Of a stretch of DNA of 64,000 nt, positions 43,403-52,463 are shown piece after piece; the stretch's first letter is position 1; each line of letters begins with the position of its first letter. Source of the stretch: Gemmatimonadota bacterium (lineage in GTDB: Bacteria; Gemmatimonadota; Gemmatimonadetes; Longimicrobiales; Gaopeijiaceae); NCBI GenBank assembly GCA_009838975.1, contig VXQO01000150.1:18616-82615 (forward strand), read 5' to 3'. The notes beneath the pieces are model-generated. The model was not told the origin of the DNA, did no database searches, and was given only the letters and a program-made list of their open reading frames with translations. A program made the translations under genes and the position numbers.

Positions 43403-44686
43403 TCATCCATTCTGCAAGCGGGATCCGCCGACCGGCGCCTGACCCGGGCCTGCAAGCTCCAGCGCCGCGAGCGCCAGCACCTGCGTGCACGACACCAGGT
43501 CGTCCACGGAGCAGGATTCGTCCGGTTGGTGAGCCTCCTCGAGAGGGCCGGGGCCGTACGCCACACAGTGCTCGACACCGGCGATCCGGGCAAAGTGTTT
43601 CTGGTCGTAGGTGCCGGGGCTTGCCACGAGTTCCGCATCGCGGCCGCGGACCTCGCGCACCGCGCTGGAAAGGGCCCGTACGAGCGGCGATTCCGGAGGC
43701 GCCGCGACCGGGTGCACCACCATCCGGTCCTCGATCGTGAAGCGGCGCCCCGGATCTTCGCGCTCGACCGCGCCGACGAGCGCCGCGATCTCGGCCCGGA
43801 CCTCCTCGAACGGCTCTTCGGGAATGAAGCGGCGGTCGAAGGTGGCCACGCAACGGTCGGCCACGCAGGGAGACTGGGTGTCCGCACCCGCCTGGCCGCC
43901 CGTGATGGCGTTGACGTTGAGCGACGGCAGCCGCGAGGGCGCCGGGACCACGGGAAGCTCTGAGCGCCGCGTCGCCAGGGCCGGCCCCAGCCGCCTCCGA
44001 AACGTCTCGAGGAGCGCGCCCATGTCAGCGATCGCGCTGCGACCGAGGTGGCTCATGCTGCCGTGAGCCACGTGGCCGTGCGCCACGATATCGAACCAGT
44101 AGACGCCCCTGTGCCCCACGCAAACACGGTCCGGTCCGAACGGCTCCGGGATGATCGCGTAGTCGACATCGCGGGCCGAGATGATGCCCTCGTGGCACAG
44201 GTGCGCCACCCCGGCGAACCCGCCGCTCTCCTCGTCGACGGTGGCGCTGATATCGACGGCGCCTTCCAGTTCGATCCCGGCCCGGCGGATCGCTTCGACA
44301 GCGAAGACTGCCGCGGCGATCCCCGACTTCATGTCCGAGGCGCCTCGCCCGAGAATGCGGCCGTCCCGCACAAGTCCCTCGAACGGGTCCACCGTCCACC
44401 CTTCGCCCGGGGGAACCACGTCGAAGTGTCCGTTGAGGTGGAGCCTCGGACCCCTTCCGCCCAGGTTCCCGCGCCCCACCACATTCACGCGCGGGTGGCC
44501 GGCCGTGTGCTCCGGACGGCCCTCCGCCTCGACGTACTCCACGGCCAATCCGGCCTCCGCCAGGCGCCGCCCGATCAGATCCGCGCATTCACGGTAGAAG
44601 TCTCCCGGCGGGTTGACCGTCGGGATCCGGATCAACTCGACCGTGAAGGCCACGATCTCGTCGCGGGCCGCCTCCACCTGGGCCAT
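43403..44686 (-). CDS. M20-family metallopeptidase (ArgE/DapE-like deacylase)
   Basis: A 427-residue zinc amidohydrolase. ATG 44686 precedes 'AQVEAARDEIVAFTVELIRI'. Metal motifs are 'LHLNGHFDVVPPGEGW' (HxD), 'GRGASDMKSG', 'DEESGGFAG' (catalytic Glu) and 'DQKHF' near the end. It belongs with acetylornithine deacetylase / succinyl-diaminopimelate desuccinylase but lacks arginine- or lysine-pathway neighbours, so the substrate is open. A TTG at 44734 could extend the N-terminus by 16 residues. Confidence 0.85.
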   Translation of the reverse strand: MAQVEAARDEIVAFTVELIRIPTVNPPGDFYRECADLIGRRLAEAGLAVEYVEAEGRPEHTAGHPRVNVVGRGNLGGRGPRLHLNGHFDVVPPGEGWTVDPFEGLVRDGRILGRGASDMKSGIAAAVFAVEAIRRAGIELEGAVDISATVDEESGGFAGVAHLCHEGIISARDVDYAIIPEPFGPDRVCVGHRGVYWFDIVAHGHVAHGSMSHLGRSAIADMGALLETFRRRLGPALATRRSELPVVPAPSRLPSLNVNAITGGQAGADTQSPCVADRCVATFDRRFIPEEPFEEVRAEIAALVGAVEREDPGRRFTIEDRMVVHPVAAPPESPLVRALSSAVREVRGRDAELVASPGTYDQKHFARIAGVEHCVAYGPGPLEEAHQPDESCSVDDLVSCTQVLALAALELAGPGQAPVGGSRLQNG

Positions 44687-44842
44687 CACGTGGTCGGCGC
44701 GGGCCGTCCGGCTGTCAGTGCGGGTGCGCCTCAACGGCTTGGCCTCGCGGGGTCGCTTGGGGGGACGCCTGGGAGCAACTTTCCCTTACATTCTGCCGCA
44801 CGAACGCCCCAAAGCAAACCCAGCCGGGAGAGACGACCTCCG

Positions 44843-45631
44843 ATGACCTCCATGTTCAGCCTTCAGGGCCGCACCGCCGCGATCGTGGGCGGCGGCTCCG
44901 GCATCGGCGAAGCCGTCGCGATCGGGTGTGCGGAGGCGGGCGCCGGCGTCCACTGCCTCGACATCGACGCGGAGGCCGCGGCCCGCACTGCCGCGACCAT
45001 CCGCGCGGCGGGTGGAGAGGCCGCCTCGGCCCGGCTCGACATCGTCGACGGAGCCGCCGTCACGGCCGCCTTCAGCGGCATCGCGACCGCGCACGGCTCC
45101 CTCGACGTCGTGGTCTGCACGCCCGGCGTGAACGTGCGCAAGCCGCTGCTCGACTACACCGACGACGAGATCGACCGCGTCCTCGGGCTCAACCTCAAGG
45201 GCGGCGCGCACGTCATCCAGTCCGCGGGCCGGATCATGCGCACCCAGGGGTCCGGCTCGATCATCCTCTTCAGCTCGATCCGTTCGGTGGTGGTCGAGCC
45301 CGGCCAGAGCATGTACGCGGCGACCAAGGCGGGGATCGTCCAGATGGTGCGAGCCGCGGCGGCGGAACTCGGGCCGCACGGGGTGAGGGTGAACGCCGTG
45401 GCGCCGGGCGTGATCGACACGCCGCTCACCGCCCCGATCAAGGACAGCCCGGACTGGTACGGAGCCTACGCCGCGCGCAACATCTTCAACCGCTGGGGCA
45501 CCGCGCGGGAGATGGCCGGACCGACCGTGTTCCTCGCGTCGGACGCCGCCAGCTACGTGACCGGGACGGTCCTCTTCGCGGACGGCGGCTGGACCGCCGT
45601 CGACGGGAGGTTCACGCCGCCGGGCATGTAG
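44843..45631 (+). CDS. Short-chain dehydrogenase/reductase
   Basis: A 262-residue classical SDR. The NAD(P) motif is 'AAIVGGGSGIGEAVAIG' (about residues 11-27). The catalytic serine is in 'ILFSSIRSVV' and the YxxxK in 'SMYAATKAGIVQM'. 'GVRVNAVAPGVIDTPLT' and the C-terminal 'VTGTVLFADGGWTAVDG' are family signatures. The acidic residue at the end of beta-2 (CLDIDAEAA) favours NAD(H). The substrate is unknown. It diverges from the M20 gene. Confidence 0.87.
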   Translation: MTSMFSLQGRTAAIVGGGSGIGEAVAIGCAEAGAGVHCLDIDAEAAARTAATIRAAGGEAASARLDIVDGAAVTAAFSGIATAHGSLDVVVCTPGVNVRKPLLDYTDDEIDRVLGLNLKGGAHVIQSAGRIMRTQGSGSIILFSSIRSVVVEPGQSMYAATKAGIVQMVRAAAAELGPHGVRVNAVAPGVIDTPLTAPIKDSPDWYGAYAARNIFNRWGTAREMAGPTVFLASDAASYVTGTVLFADGGWTAVDGRFTPPGM

Positions 45632-45632
45632 C

Positions 45633-46844
45633 CTACAGGTCGACCTCCAACCCCTTCAGCTCCAGCACCCGCGCCAGGGTCCTGCCGATCTCGTTGTCGG
45701 GGGTGGATGCGCCGGCGGTGATCCCCAGCTGGAAGGGGCCGGCCGGGAGCCACTCCCAGTCGACGGCCTCGGGGGTGTGCGGATCCAGTTCGGGCTTGTG
45801 GTGGATCGCTCCGGTGCCGAGGTCGATGCACGCCGCGTTGTCGATGTGGAAAGTCCTGGTGTAGCTGCGGCAGAGGTGGGCGAGGTGGTTGGTGTTGGAC
45901 GAATTGTACCCGCCGATCACAATCATCACGTCCGGGGGGTCCTGCATCATCTCGAGGACCGCGTCCTGGCGCTCCTGGGTGGCGGAGCAGATGGTCCCGA
46001 AGGAGCGGAAGTGCTCCTGCGCGTGTTCCTCTCCGAAGGACTCGGCCATCATCTCGCGCAGGCGGGCGCCGATGGCCAGCGATTCAGTGGCCAGCATGGT
46101 GGTCTGGTTGGCGACACCGATCTTCCTGAGGTGCAGGTCGGGATCGAAGCCTTCGGAGCTGCACTTGCCGAAACGGCGCATGAAGTCGTCGCGGGTGAGC
46201 CGCCCCTCGCGTCCGGTCAGGTAGGCGCCGACCAGCTCGGCCTCGCCCATGTCCCGGACGACTATGTATTTGCCCCCTTCGTAGCGTTCCACCTGGCTTG
46301 CGGTGGCGCGCGACTCCTCGTGCCTGTACTTGCCGTGGACCACGGCCGTGAAACCGTCGCGGGCGTAGCCGTCGACGCGCTTCCACACCAGGAGCACCGA
46401 GCCGCAGGTGGTGTCGACGAGAACGGAGCCGATCGCCTGGAGCGTCTTCAGGTCCTTGAGCGTGACGCCGAATGCGGGGATGATCACCACGTCCTCGGGG
46501 GTGACGCGGCGGAAGTCGAAACTGCCGGCGTCGTCCGGGTAGATGAACTCGATGCCCATTTCCTGCAGTCGCTTGTTCACATGGGGGTTGTGGATGATCT
46601 CCCCCACGAGATAGACGCGCTTGTCGGGGAACTTGTGGCGCGTCTGGTAGGCGTAGTCGACCGCGCGATCGACGCCGTAGCAGAATCCGAAGTCCTTCGC
46701 CAGGCGTACGGTGATGTCGCCGAAGCGGTCGGTGTAGGCCCGCGACCGGACCCGCTCCAGGAGCGCCGAGTGATATTCCGACTCGATGATGGGCTTCACC
46801 TCGGCCTTCAATCCGAAGCCCTTGCGGAAATATGTGTCTTTCAT
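45633..46844 (-). CDS. ispH: 4-hydroxy-3-methylbut-2-enyl diphosphate reductase, long (plant/cyanobacterial) type
   Basis: A 403-residue Fe-S enzyme giving IPP and DMAPP in the MEP pathway. Cluster cysteines lie in 'FGFCYGVDRAVDYAY', 'VDTTCGSVLLVWKR' and 'FGTICSATQERQDAV'. Substrate motifs 'EIIHNPHVNKRLQEMG' and 'NSSNTNHLAHLC' are present. Length and the long N-terminal 'RKGFGLKAEVK' extension match the plant/cyanobacterial clade rather than the approximately 310-residue proteobacterial form. ATG 46844 has a GGAGG-containing leader. Confidence 0.92.
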   Translation of the reverse strand: MKDTYFRKGFGLKAEVKPIIESEYHSALLERVRSRAYTDRFGDITVRLAKDFGFCYGVDRAVDYAYQTRHKFPDKRVYLVGEIIHNPHVNKRLQEMGIEFIYPDDAGSFDFRRVTPEDVVIIPAFGVTLKDLKTLQAIGSVLVDTTCGSVLLVWKRVDGYARDGFTAVVHGKYRHEESRATASQVERYEGGKYIVVRDMGEAELVGAYLTGREGRLTRDDFMRRFGKCSSEGFDPDLHLRKIGVANQTTMLATESLAIGARLREMMAESFGEEHAQEHFRSFGTICSATQERQDAVLEMMQDPPDVMIVIGGYNSSNTNHLAHLCRSYTRTFHIDNAACIDLGTGAIHHKPELDPHTPEAVDWEWLPAGPFQLGITAGASTPDNEIGRTLARVLELKGLEVDL

Positions 46845-46946
46845 GGTTCCTCCCAACCCGGGCGATGAATATACATTGCATTGGCCGTACCCGGATAACA
46901 CCGCGTTGCGCGCAAGGGCGACATCCCGACAAGGAGCCGTGAATCC

Positions 46947-47426
46947 GTGCTCAGCAGGCTGATCCTTCTTTTCGTCACCGTTCCGCTGGTGGAGCTGGCG
47001 ATCCTGCTCCAGGTGGCGCAGTGGATCGGACTGCTGCCCACGGTTGCGCTGGTCGTCACCACCGGCATCGCGGGCGCGGCGCTCGCGCGCAACCAAGGGC
47101 TTCGGGCCTTCCTCTCCGTGCAGGATGAACTGGCCGAGGGCCGGCTTCCCGGGCGATCGCTCCTCGACGGCCTGTCCATTCTCGTCGGCGGTGCGTTCCT
47201 GCTGACCCCCGGCATCCTCACCGATATCGCGGGGTTCAGCCTCCTGGTTCCCTTCTCCAGGCGCATGCTGCAACGCGCGCTGCGCCGCACGCTCGAACGA
47301 CGCGTGCGCGAGGGGACCGTCGAATTCAGGGTCTTCACTCCCGGGGGCGGTTCCAGCACGCGCCGGGGCGATGTCGGCACGCGGGAGGTGGGCACGCATC
47401 CGCCACGCTACAGGGATCGCGAATGA
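46947..47426 (+). CDS. fxsA: FxsA family membrane protein
   Basis: A 159-residue protein from GTG 46947 with three or four membrane helices: 'ILLFVTVPLVELAILLQVAQ', 'TVALVVTTGIAGAALARNQG' and 'VGGAFLLTPGILTDIAGFSL'. 'PLVELxIL' and 'LLTPGxLTDxxGF' are the FxsA signatures. In E. coli FxsA relieves F-plasmid exclusion of phage T7; its housekeeping role is unclear. The tail is basic. The stop overlaps the M42 gene by 4 bp. Confidence 0.9.
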   Translation: MLSRLILLFVTVPLVELAILLQVAQWIGLLPTVALVVTTGIAGAALARNQGLRAFLSVQDELAEGRLPGRSLLDGLSILVGGAFLLTPGILTDIAGFSLLVPFSRRMLQRALRRTLERRVREGTVEFRVFTPGGGSSTRRGDVGTREVGTHPPRYRDRE

Positions 47427-48487
47427 ACCAGGACATCTCCTTTCTCGAACGTCTTCTCGACGCTCCCGGGCCGTCGGGCTTCGAAACCCGGCCGGCGGGG
47501 GTGTGGCGCGACGAGGCCGCTTCCTTCGCAAAGGTGTGGTCCGACGTGGTCGGCAACAGCTACGCGGCGGTTCGGCGCGATGCGCGGCCGCTGGCGCTCA
47601 TGGCGGGCCACATCGACGAAATCGGACTGCAGGTCACGCACGCCGACAAGTCCGGGCTGCTGTACTTTGCCGGGATCGGCGGCTGGGACGCCCAGGTGCT
47701 CGTGGGCCAGCGCGTCCGGATTCTCGGCGCCAGGGGCGACGTCCCCGGCGTGATCGGGCGAAAGGCGATTCACCTCATGGAGCCGAAGGAGCGCGATGTG
47801 GCCGTGAAGGTGAAGAAGCTGTGGATCGATGTGGGCGCAGGGTCGCGCGACGAGCTCGGGGAGCTGGGCGTGCGCGTCGGCGACCCCGCAGTGCTGGATG
47901 GAGGTATGGTCAGGCTGGCCGGCGACCGGGTCGCGAGCCGCGCGATCGACAACCGGGTTGGGGCGTTCGTGGTGCTGGAAGCGCTTCGCCTGCTGGCCGG
48001 GGGGGACGGCGGCGCCGGAGCGGTGGCCGTGGCGACCGCCCAGGAAGAGATCGGCTATTCCGGGGGCGGGGCGCGAACCAGCGCCTTCGATCTGTCGCCG
48101 GACGTCGCGCTGGTCGTGGACGTCACCCACGCCACCGATGTTCCCGGTGTCGAGAAGACCGAAGTGGGCGAGCATTCGCTCGGCGGCGGGCCCGTTCTGA
48201 CCCGCGGCTCGTCGACGCACCCCGCCGTCTTCGAAATCCTTGCGGAGACCGCCGAGGCGAACGACATCCCGTACTCGATCCAGGCGGCGCCGCTGCGAAC
48301 CGCCACCGACGCGGACGGGATCCACCTCGCCCGGGGAGGCGTCCCCACCGGCCTCGTTTCGGTCCCGAACCGCTACATGCACTCGCCCTGCGAGATGGTC
48401 GCGACATCGGATCTCTTTCATGTCGCGCACCTGCTTGCGGCGTTCGTGGAGCGACTGGACGAGGGGGTCGACTTCGGACGGCGCTGA
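47423..48487 (+). CDS. M42-family aminopeptidase
   Basis: A 354-residue dinuclear metallo-aminopeptidase. Ligand motifs are 'AGHIDEIGLQV' (HxD), 'SRAIDNRVGAFV' (bridging Asp), 'ATAQEEIGYSGGGA' (catalytic Glu pair), 'VDVTHATDVPG' and a final His region 'RYMHSPCEM'. M42 enzymes (TET/FrvX) form dodecameric shells that trim short peptides in the cytosol. It begins ATGA-overlapped with fxsA. Confidence 0.9.
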   Translation: MNQDISFLERLLDAPGPSGFETRPAGVWRDEAASFAKVWSDVVGNSYAAVRRDARPLALMAGHIDEIGLQVTHADKSGLLYFAGIGGWDAQVLVGQRVRILGARGDVPGVIGRKAIHLMEPKERDVAVKVKKLWIDVGAGSRDELGELGVRVGDPAVLDGGMVRLAGDRVASRAIDNRVGAFVVLEALRLLAGGDGGAGAVAVATAQEEIGYSGGGARTSAFDLSPDVALVVDVTHATDVPGVEKTEVGEHSLGGGPVLTRGSSTHPAVFEILAETAEANDIPYSIQAAPLRTATDADGIHLARGGVPTGLVSVPNRYMHSPCEMVATSDLFHVAHLLAAFVERLDEGVDFGRR

Positions 48488-48614
48488 GGTCCGCGGGGCG
48501 TTTGCGTGCGGGCAGGCTCTGCGTCGACCGCCTACCTTGCCTATACTTAAGGGCTGGCCCTCGACCGCCCGCATTCCCTGACCCCTCAAATGCCGCCGGA
48601 AACAAGATCCCGAC

Positions 48615-49085
48615 ATGATCGATGCCCGCTACGTTGTCACCGAACTGCAGGAAATGAGGGAGGACGGACATCTCTCGGACGCCCTCCTTCGATACGCCGT
48701 GCGAAGCCTCTACAAGTCCGACGAACGGTACAGCTGGGTGGGTGTCTACCTCCTCAGCGACGACAGGCTGGAACTCTGGCTTCACAACTACGTCGGCGCG
48801 CCCACCGAGCATGCCAGAATCCCGGTGGGCGAGGGGGTCTGCGGGACGGCCGTCGCGCACGGCGCCAACCAGAACGTGGCCGACGTGACGGAGTTTCCGG
48901 GGTATCTTGCCTGCAGCCCCTCGGTGAAATCGGAACTGGTGGTCCTGATCCGTGCGGGAGGCGAGATTTACGGCCAGTTCGACATCGATTCGAACGTTGC
49001 CGACGCGTTCACGGACCTGGACGAAGCGGCCATCCAGATGATTGCCGACAAGCTGGCCGAACAGCTCGCCCGCGAGCGCAGCTGA
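48615..49085 (+). CDS. GAF-domain protein, free methionine-(R)-sulfoxide reductase-like
   Basis: A 156-residue single GAF domain. It matches the fRMsr (YebR/MsrC) type: 'YSWVGVYLL', 'VGEGVCGTAVAHGANQNVAD' and 'PGYLACSPSVKSELVVLI', with cysteines at the GVCGT and LAC positions used for catalysis in that enzyme. 'GQFDIDSNVADAFTDLDE' completes the fold. It may repair oxidised free methionine; a sensory GAF is the alternative. Its TGA stop is followed in the same frame by the MBL coding sequence. Confidence 0.75.
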   Translation: MIDARYVVTELQEMREDGHLSDALLRYAVRSLYKSDERYSWVGVYLLSDDRLELWLHNYVGAPTEHARIPVGEGVCGTAVAHGANQNVADVTEFPGYLACSPSVKSELVVLIRAGGEIYGQFDIDSNVADAFTDLDEAAIQMIADKLAEQLARERS

Positions 49086-49808
49086 CTGGGCGTTCAGTCC
49101 TTTCTTGCGCCCAATCCCGGGCCGATAACGCTCACAGGCACCCGTAGCTACATAGTCGGCGGAGAAGCCGCGGCCATCATCGACCCGGGCCCGGCCATCG
49201 AATCCCATCTGGCCAGGCTTGCCGATGCGGTGAGCGCCGCGGCCAGGGTCGCGATCCTCCTGACCCACGCGCACGACGACCACAGTGCGGGTGCGGCCGA
49301 TCTGGCGCGCACCCTCGGCGCAGAAGTGTGGGGTCCGGGCGGAGAACGCCCCATCGACGACGGCGGGACGTTCTCCACCAGCGATGGCGAACTGGTCGCC
49401 GTCTCCACACCGGGCCACGCGCGCCGCCACTTCTGCTTCCACCTTCCGCGCACCGGAGAGGCCTTCGCAGGCGACCTGATCCTCGGTGAAGGCGACACCA
49501 CCTGGGTGGGGGAATACCACGGAGCCGTGGCCCAGTACCTCGCCTCGCTGGACCGCCTGGAAGCCCTCCGGCCCCGGGTCATCCATCCGGCCCACGGCCC
49601 GGACATCCTCGATCCGGCGGCCGCCATCGAGCGCTTTCGCCGCCACCGCCTGTCCCGCATCGAGATGGTCCGGGGCGCGCTCGACGCGGGCCACACGGAC
49701 CCTGCCGCCATCATGCGGCACGTCTACGGCGCCCTCCCCCGGGAGGTGCAGGCGATGGCCCTCGCCAGCGTCGAGGCCATTCTGGACTACCTCTCCGGCG
49801 CCGAATAG
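49086..49808 (+). CDS. MBL-fold metallo-hydrolase with non-canonical start
   Basis: A roughly 240-residue metallo-beta-lactamase-fold hydrolase (glyoxalase II/LACTB2-like). The zinc motif 'LLTHAHDDHSAG' (HxHxDH) and further ligands in 'TPGHARRH', 'FAGDLIL' and 'IHPAHGPD' are intact. The conserved N-terminus 'FLAPNPGPITLTGTRSYIVG' lies upstream of the first ATG/GTG/TTG; the only start-like codon before it is CTG 49086, directly after the GAF stop and in the same frame. Starting at GTG 49230 would remove the first beta strands. Confidence 0.75.
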   Translation: MGVQSFLAPNPGPITLTGTRSYIVGGEAAAIIDPGPAIESHLARLADAVSAAARVAILLTHAHDDHSAGAADLARTLGAEVWGPGGERPIDDGGTFSTSDGELVAVSTPGHARRHFCFHLPRTGEAFAGDLILGEGDTTWVGEYHGAVAQYLASLDRLEALRPRVIHPAHGPDILDPAAAIERFRRHRLSRIEMVRGALDAGHTDPAAIMRHVYGALPREVQAMALASVEAILDYLSGAE

Positions 49809-49818
49809 CTTGACCCGC

Positions 49819-51276
49819 ATGATACCGGGACGACTCACGAAGGAACTGGCGCGGATATGCGGGCGCGATGCCGTCATCGTCGACCGCGACCGGCTCCTCG
49901 TCTACGAATCCGACGCGCTGACCGCGTACCGGCACCGGCCGGGCGCCGTGGTCCTCCCGCGCACGACCGAAGAGGTGCGCCGCACCGTGCAGGCCGTGGT
50001 GCGGCACGGGCTCCCCATCGTGCCGCGCGGTGCCGGCACCGGGCTCTCGGGCGGCGCGGTCGCGCTCAACGGCGCCGTCGTCATCGGCACCGCGCGCATG
50101 AACCGCATCCTGGCCATCGACGCCCCGAACCGCCGCGCGGTACTTCAACCGGGCGTCATCAACGCCGAGCTGTCGGCCGCGGCTGCCGTCTACGGCCTCT
50201 ACTACGCCCCCGACCCCTCCTCCCAGACCGCCTGCACCATCGGCGGCAACGTGGCGGAGAACTCCGGCGGCCCACACTGCCTCAAGTACGGGGTCACCTC
50301 GCGCTACGTCACCGGGTTGACCGTGGTCCTGGCCGACGGCTCGGTCGTGAAGGCGGGGGGACAGGGACGCGAGGCGCCGGGCTACGACCTGGCCGGCCTG
50401 TTCTTGGGCTCGGAGGGATGTTTCGGCATCGCCACCGAGATCGAGGTCGGCCTGTTGCCGGTCCCGGAGGGCGTCCGCACCCTGCTCGGCATCTTCGATC
50501 GCATCGAGGACGCGGGACGTGCCGTGTCCGACATTATCAGCGCGGGCCTGCTCCCGGCCGCGATGGAGATCATCGACGGGCCCACGATCCGCGCCGTCGA
50601 GGACAGCGTCTTCGCCGCGGGCTACCCCACCGATGCCGAGGCCGCGCTCGTGATCGAGTTCGACGGTCTCGAGGCGGGCCTCGACCACGAGGCCGAGCGG
50701 GCCACCCACTTCTGTCTCCGTGCCGGCGCGCGGGAGGTACGCAGCGCCCGGGACGAAGAGGAGCGCCTCGCGCTGTGGAAGGGCCGCAAGAAAGCGTTCG
50801 GCGCCATGGGACGGATCGCCCCCGACCTCCTGGTTCAGGACGCCACCGTTCCCCGCACGACGCTCCCCGCGATCCTCAAGGGCATCTCGGAGATCGGAAA
50901 ACGCTACAACCTGATCGTCGCGAACGTCTTCCACGCCGGCGACGGCAACCTTCACCCCAACATCCTCTTCGACCGCCGCGACCGGGACGAACTGGAACGC
51001 GTCGAGCACGCTTCGAAGGAGATCATGCAGCTGTGCGTCGACGCCGGCGGCACGATCACCGGCGAGCACGGGGTCGGACTCGACAAGAAGCACCACATGC
51101 CGCTCATCTACGGGCCCGACGAACTCGACACCATGTGGGGGATCCGCCGCGTCTTCGACCCGGGGGCCGTGATGAACCCCGGCAAGGTCCTGCCCGAAGA
51201 GACCGAACCGTTGCACGCGAACCCCGGTCAGGATCCCGCGAGCGGCGAGCTGGTCGGCGCACCGGCGCCGGCATGA
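49819..51276 (+). CDS. glcD: Glycolate oxidase FAD-binding subunit GlcD
   Basis: A 485-residue FAD-linked oxidase (PCMH type). The FAD-binding segment is 'PRGAGTGLSGGAVALNGAVV', with 'YYAPDPSSQTACTIGGNVAE' and 'GGQGREAPGYDLAGLFLGSE'. The C-terminal VAO domain shows 'VFHAGDGNLHPNILFD' and 'ITGEHGVGLDKK'. With GlcE and GlcF it oxidises glycolate (or D-lactate) to the 2-keto acid at the membrane. ATG 49819 preferred over TTG 49810. It overlaps glcE by 4 bp. Confidence 0.92.
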   Translation: MIPGRLTKELARICGRDAVIVDRDRLLVYESDALTAYRHRPGAVVLPRTTEEVRRTVQAVVRHGLPIVPRGAGTGLSGGAVALNGAVVIGTARMNRILAIDAPNRRAVLQPGVINAELSAAAAVYGLYYAPDPSSQTACTIGGNVAENSGGPHCLKYGVTSRYVTGLTVVLADGSVVKAGGQGREAPGYDLAGLFLGSEGCFGIATEIEVGLLPVPEGVRTLLGIFDRIEDAGRAVSDIISAGLLPAAMEIIDGPTIRAVEDSVFAAGYPTDAEAALVIEFDGLEAGLDHEAERATHFCLRAGAREVRSARDEEERLALWKGRKKAFGAMGRIAPDLLVQDATVPRTTLPAILKGISEIGKRYNLIVANVFHAGDGNLHPNILFDRRDRDELERVEHASKEIMQLCVDAGGTITGEHGVGLDKKHHMPLIYGPDELDTMWGIRRVFDPGAVMNPGKVLPEETEPLHANPGQDPASGELVGAPAPA

Positions 51277-52463
51277 ACAACCAGGCGCTCACCCCGGAGT
51301 CCACCGCCGAGACCCGGGAGATCGTGCTGGCCGCCCGCGCGGCCGGATCCCGCCTGCTCCCCGCGGGCCGCCGGACGTGGCCGGGCGCCGGCGGTTGGAC
51401 GCGGGACGGCGGCACAACCGTCTCGACGTCGCGACTGGACGCCGTGCACCACTACGAACCCGCCGACCTGACCCTCACCGCGGGCGCCGGCATCGGCCTG
51501 GACCGCCTCGCCAGGATCGTCGGACCCAACCGGCAATGGCTGCCCTTCGACGCGCCGGGAAGCAGCGCCGGAACGCTCGGGGCGGCGGTCGCATCGGGCA
51601 CCTCGGGACCGCTGCGGAACCGCTACGGCGCCACCCGCGACAACGTACTCGGCCTCGAGGTGGTCACGGGCGACGGCCGCTCGCTTCGTATCGGCGGCCG
51701 CGTGGTCAAGAACGTCGCCGGATACGACCTCGTGCGCCTCTTCACCGGCAGCCGCGGCAGTCTGGGCATCATCACCCGCGTGTCGGTTCGCCTCTTCCCG
51801 ATCCCCGAAGCCGACGAGACACTCCTCTTCGCGGGCGGGCCGTCCGAGGCCGTGTCGATGGCCCGCACCGTGTGCACGAGCGAGGTTCCGGTCGCGGCGG
51901 CGGAGTTGGTGGAGGGAGAAGAGGTCGGCGCCGACCGCGCCATGGTGCTGGCCGTGCGTCTTCTCGGCGGTCCTCGCGAGGTCGAGGAGAGCCGCAGGCG
52001 CATCCGCGCGGCGCTGGGCACCGAACCCTGGCGCGCGCTTGACGACGGCGGGAGCCGCCGCTTCCACGCGGCCCGCATCGGGTGGGAGGAGGGGGCCTCC
52101 CTCGTCGCCCGGCTGGCCGCCCTCCCCGACCGGATCGACGCTGCGGTGGCGGCGGCGCGGGCCTGCGCAACCCGGGCAAACGGCGCCCAGGGCAGCGCCG
52201 CGATCACCGCCGACGTGCTCCAGGGCCTCGTGCGCGTCAGGGCGGCCCTTCCGGATTTCGATCCGACGCGCCTGGCGGAGACCCTGGCCACGGCGCGCCG
52301 CGAAATGGAAGCCCTGGGCGGCTCCCTCACCTTGAGCCACGCGCCGCCGCAGGTTGGGGCCCGCGTGGGATGGACGGGCTCGAGGCGAGAGACGGCCGCA
52401 CTCACCGACCGGATCAAGGCGCTTTTCGACCCCGATTCCGTGCTGGCCCCCCGGTGTCCGTGA
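51273..52463 (+). CDS. glcE: Glycolate oxidase FAD-binding subunit GlcE
   Basis: A 396-residue FAD-binding oxidase subunit. Signatures are 'LLPAGRRTWPGAGG', 'APGSSAGTLGAAVASGTSGP', 'RNRYGATRDNVLGLEVVTGD' and 'RVVKNVAGYDLVRLFTGSRG'. It is shorter than GlcD and lacks its C-terminal histidine motifs, as usual for GlcE. It is translated with glcD and glcF through ATGA and GTGA overlaps. Confidence 0.9.
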   Translation: MNNQALTPESTAETREIVLAARAAGSRLLPAGRRTWPGAGGWTRDGGTTVSTSRLDAVHHYEPADLTLTAGAGIGLDRLARIVGPNRQWLPFDAPGSSAGTLGAAVASGTSGPLRNRYGATRDNVLGLEVVTGDGRSLRIGGRVVKNVAGYDLVRLFTGSRGSLGIITRVSVRLFPIPEADETLLFAGGPSEAVSMARTVCTSEVPVAAAELVEGEEVGADRAMVLAVRLLGGPREVEESRRRIRAALGTEPWRALDDGGSRRFHAARIGWEEGASLVARLAALPDRIDAAVAAARACATRANGAQGSAAITADVLQGLVRVRAALPDFDPTRLAETLATARREMEALGGSLTLSHAPPQVGARVGWTGSRRETAALTDRIKALFDPDSVLAPRCP

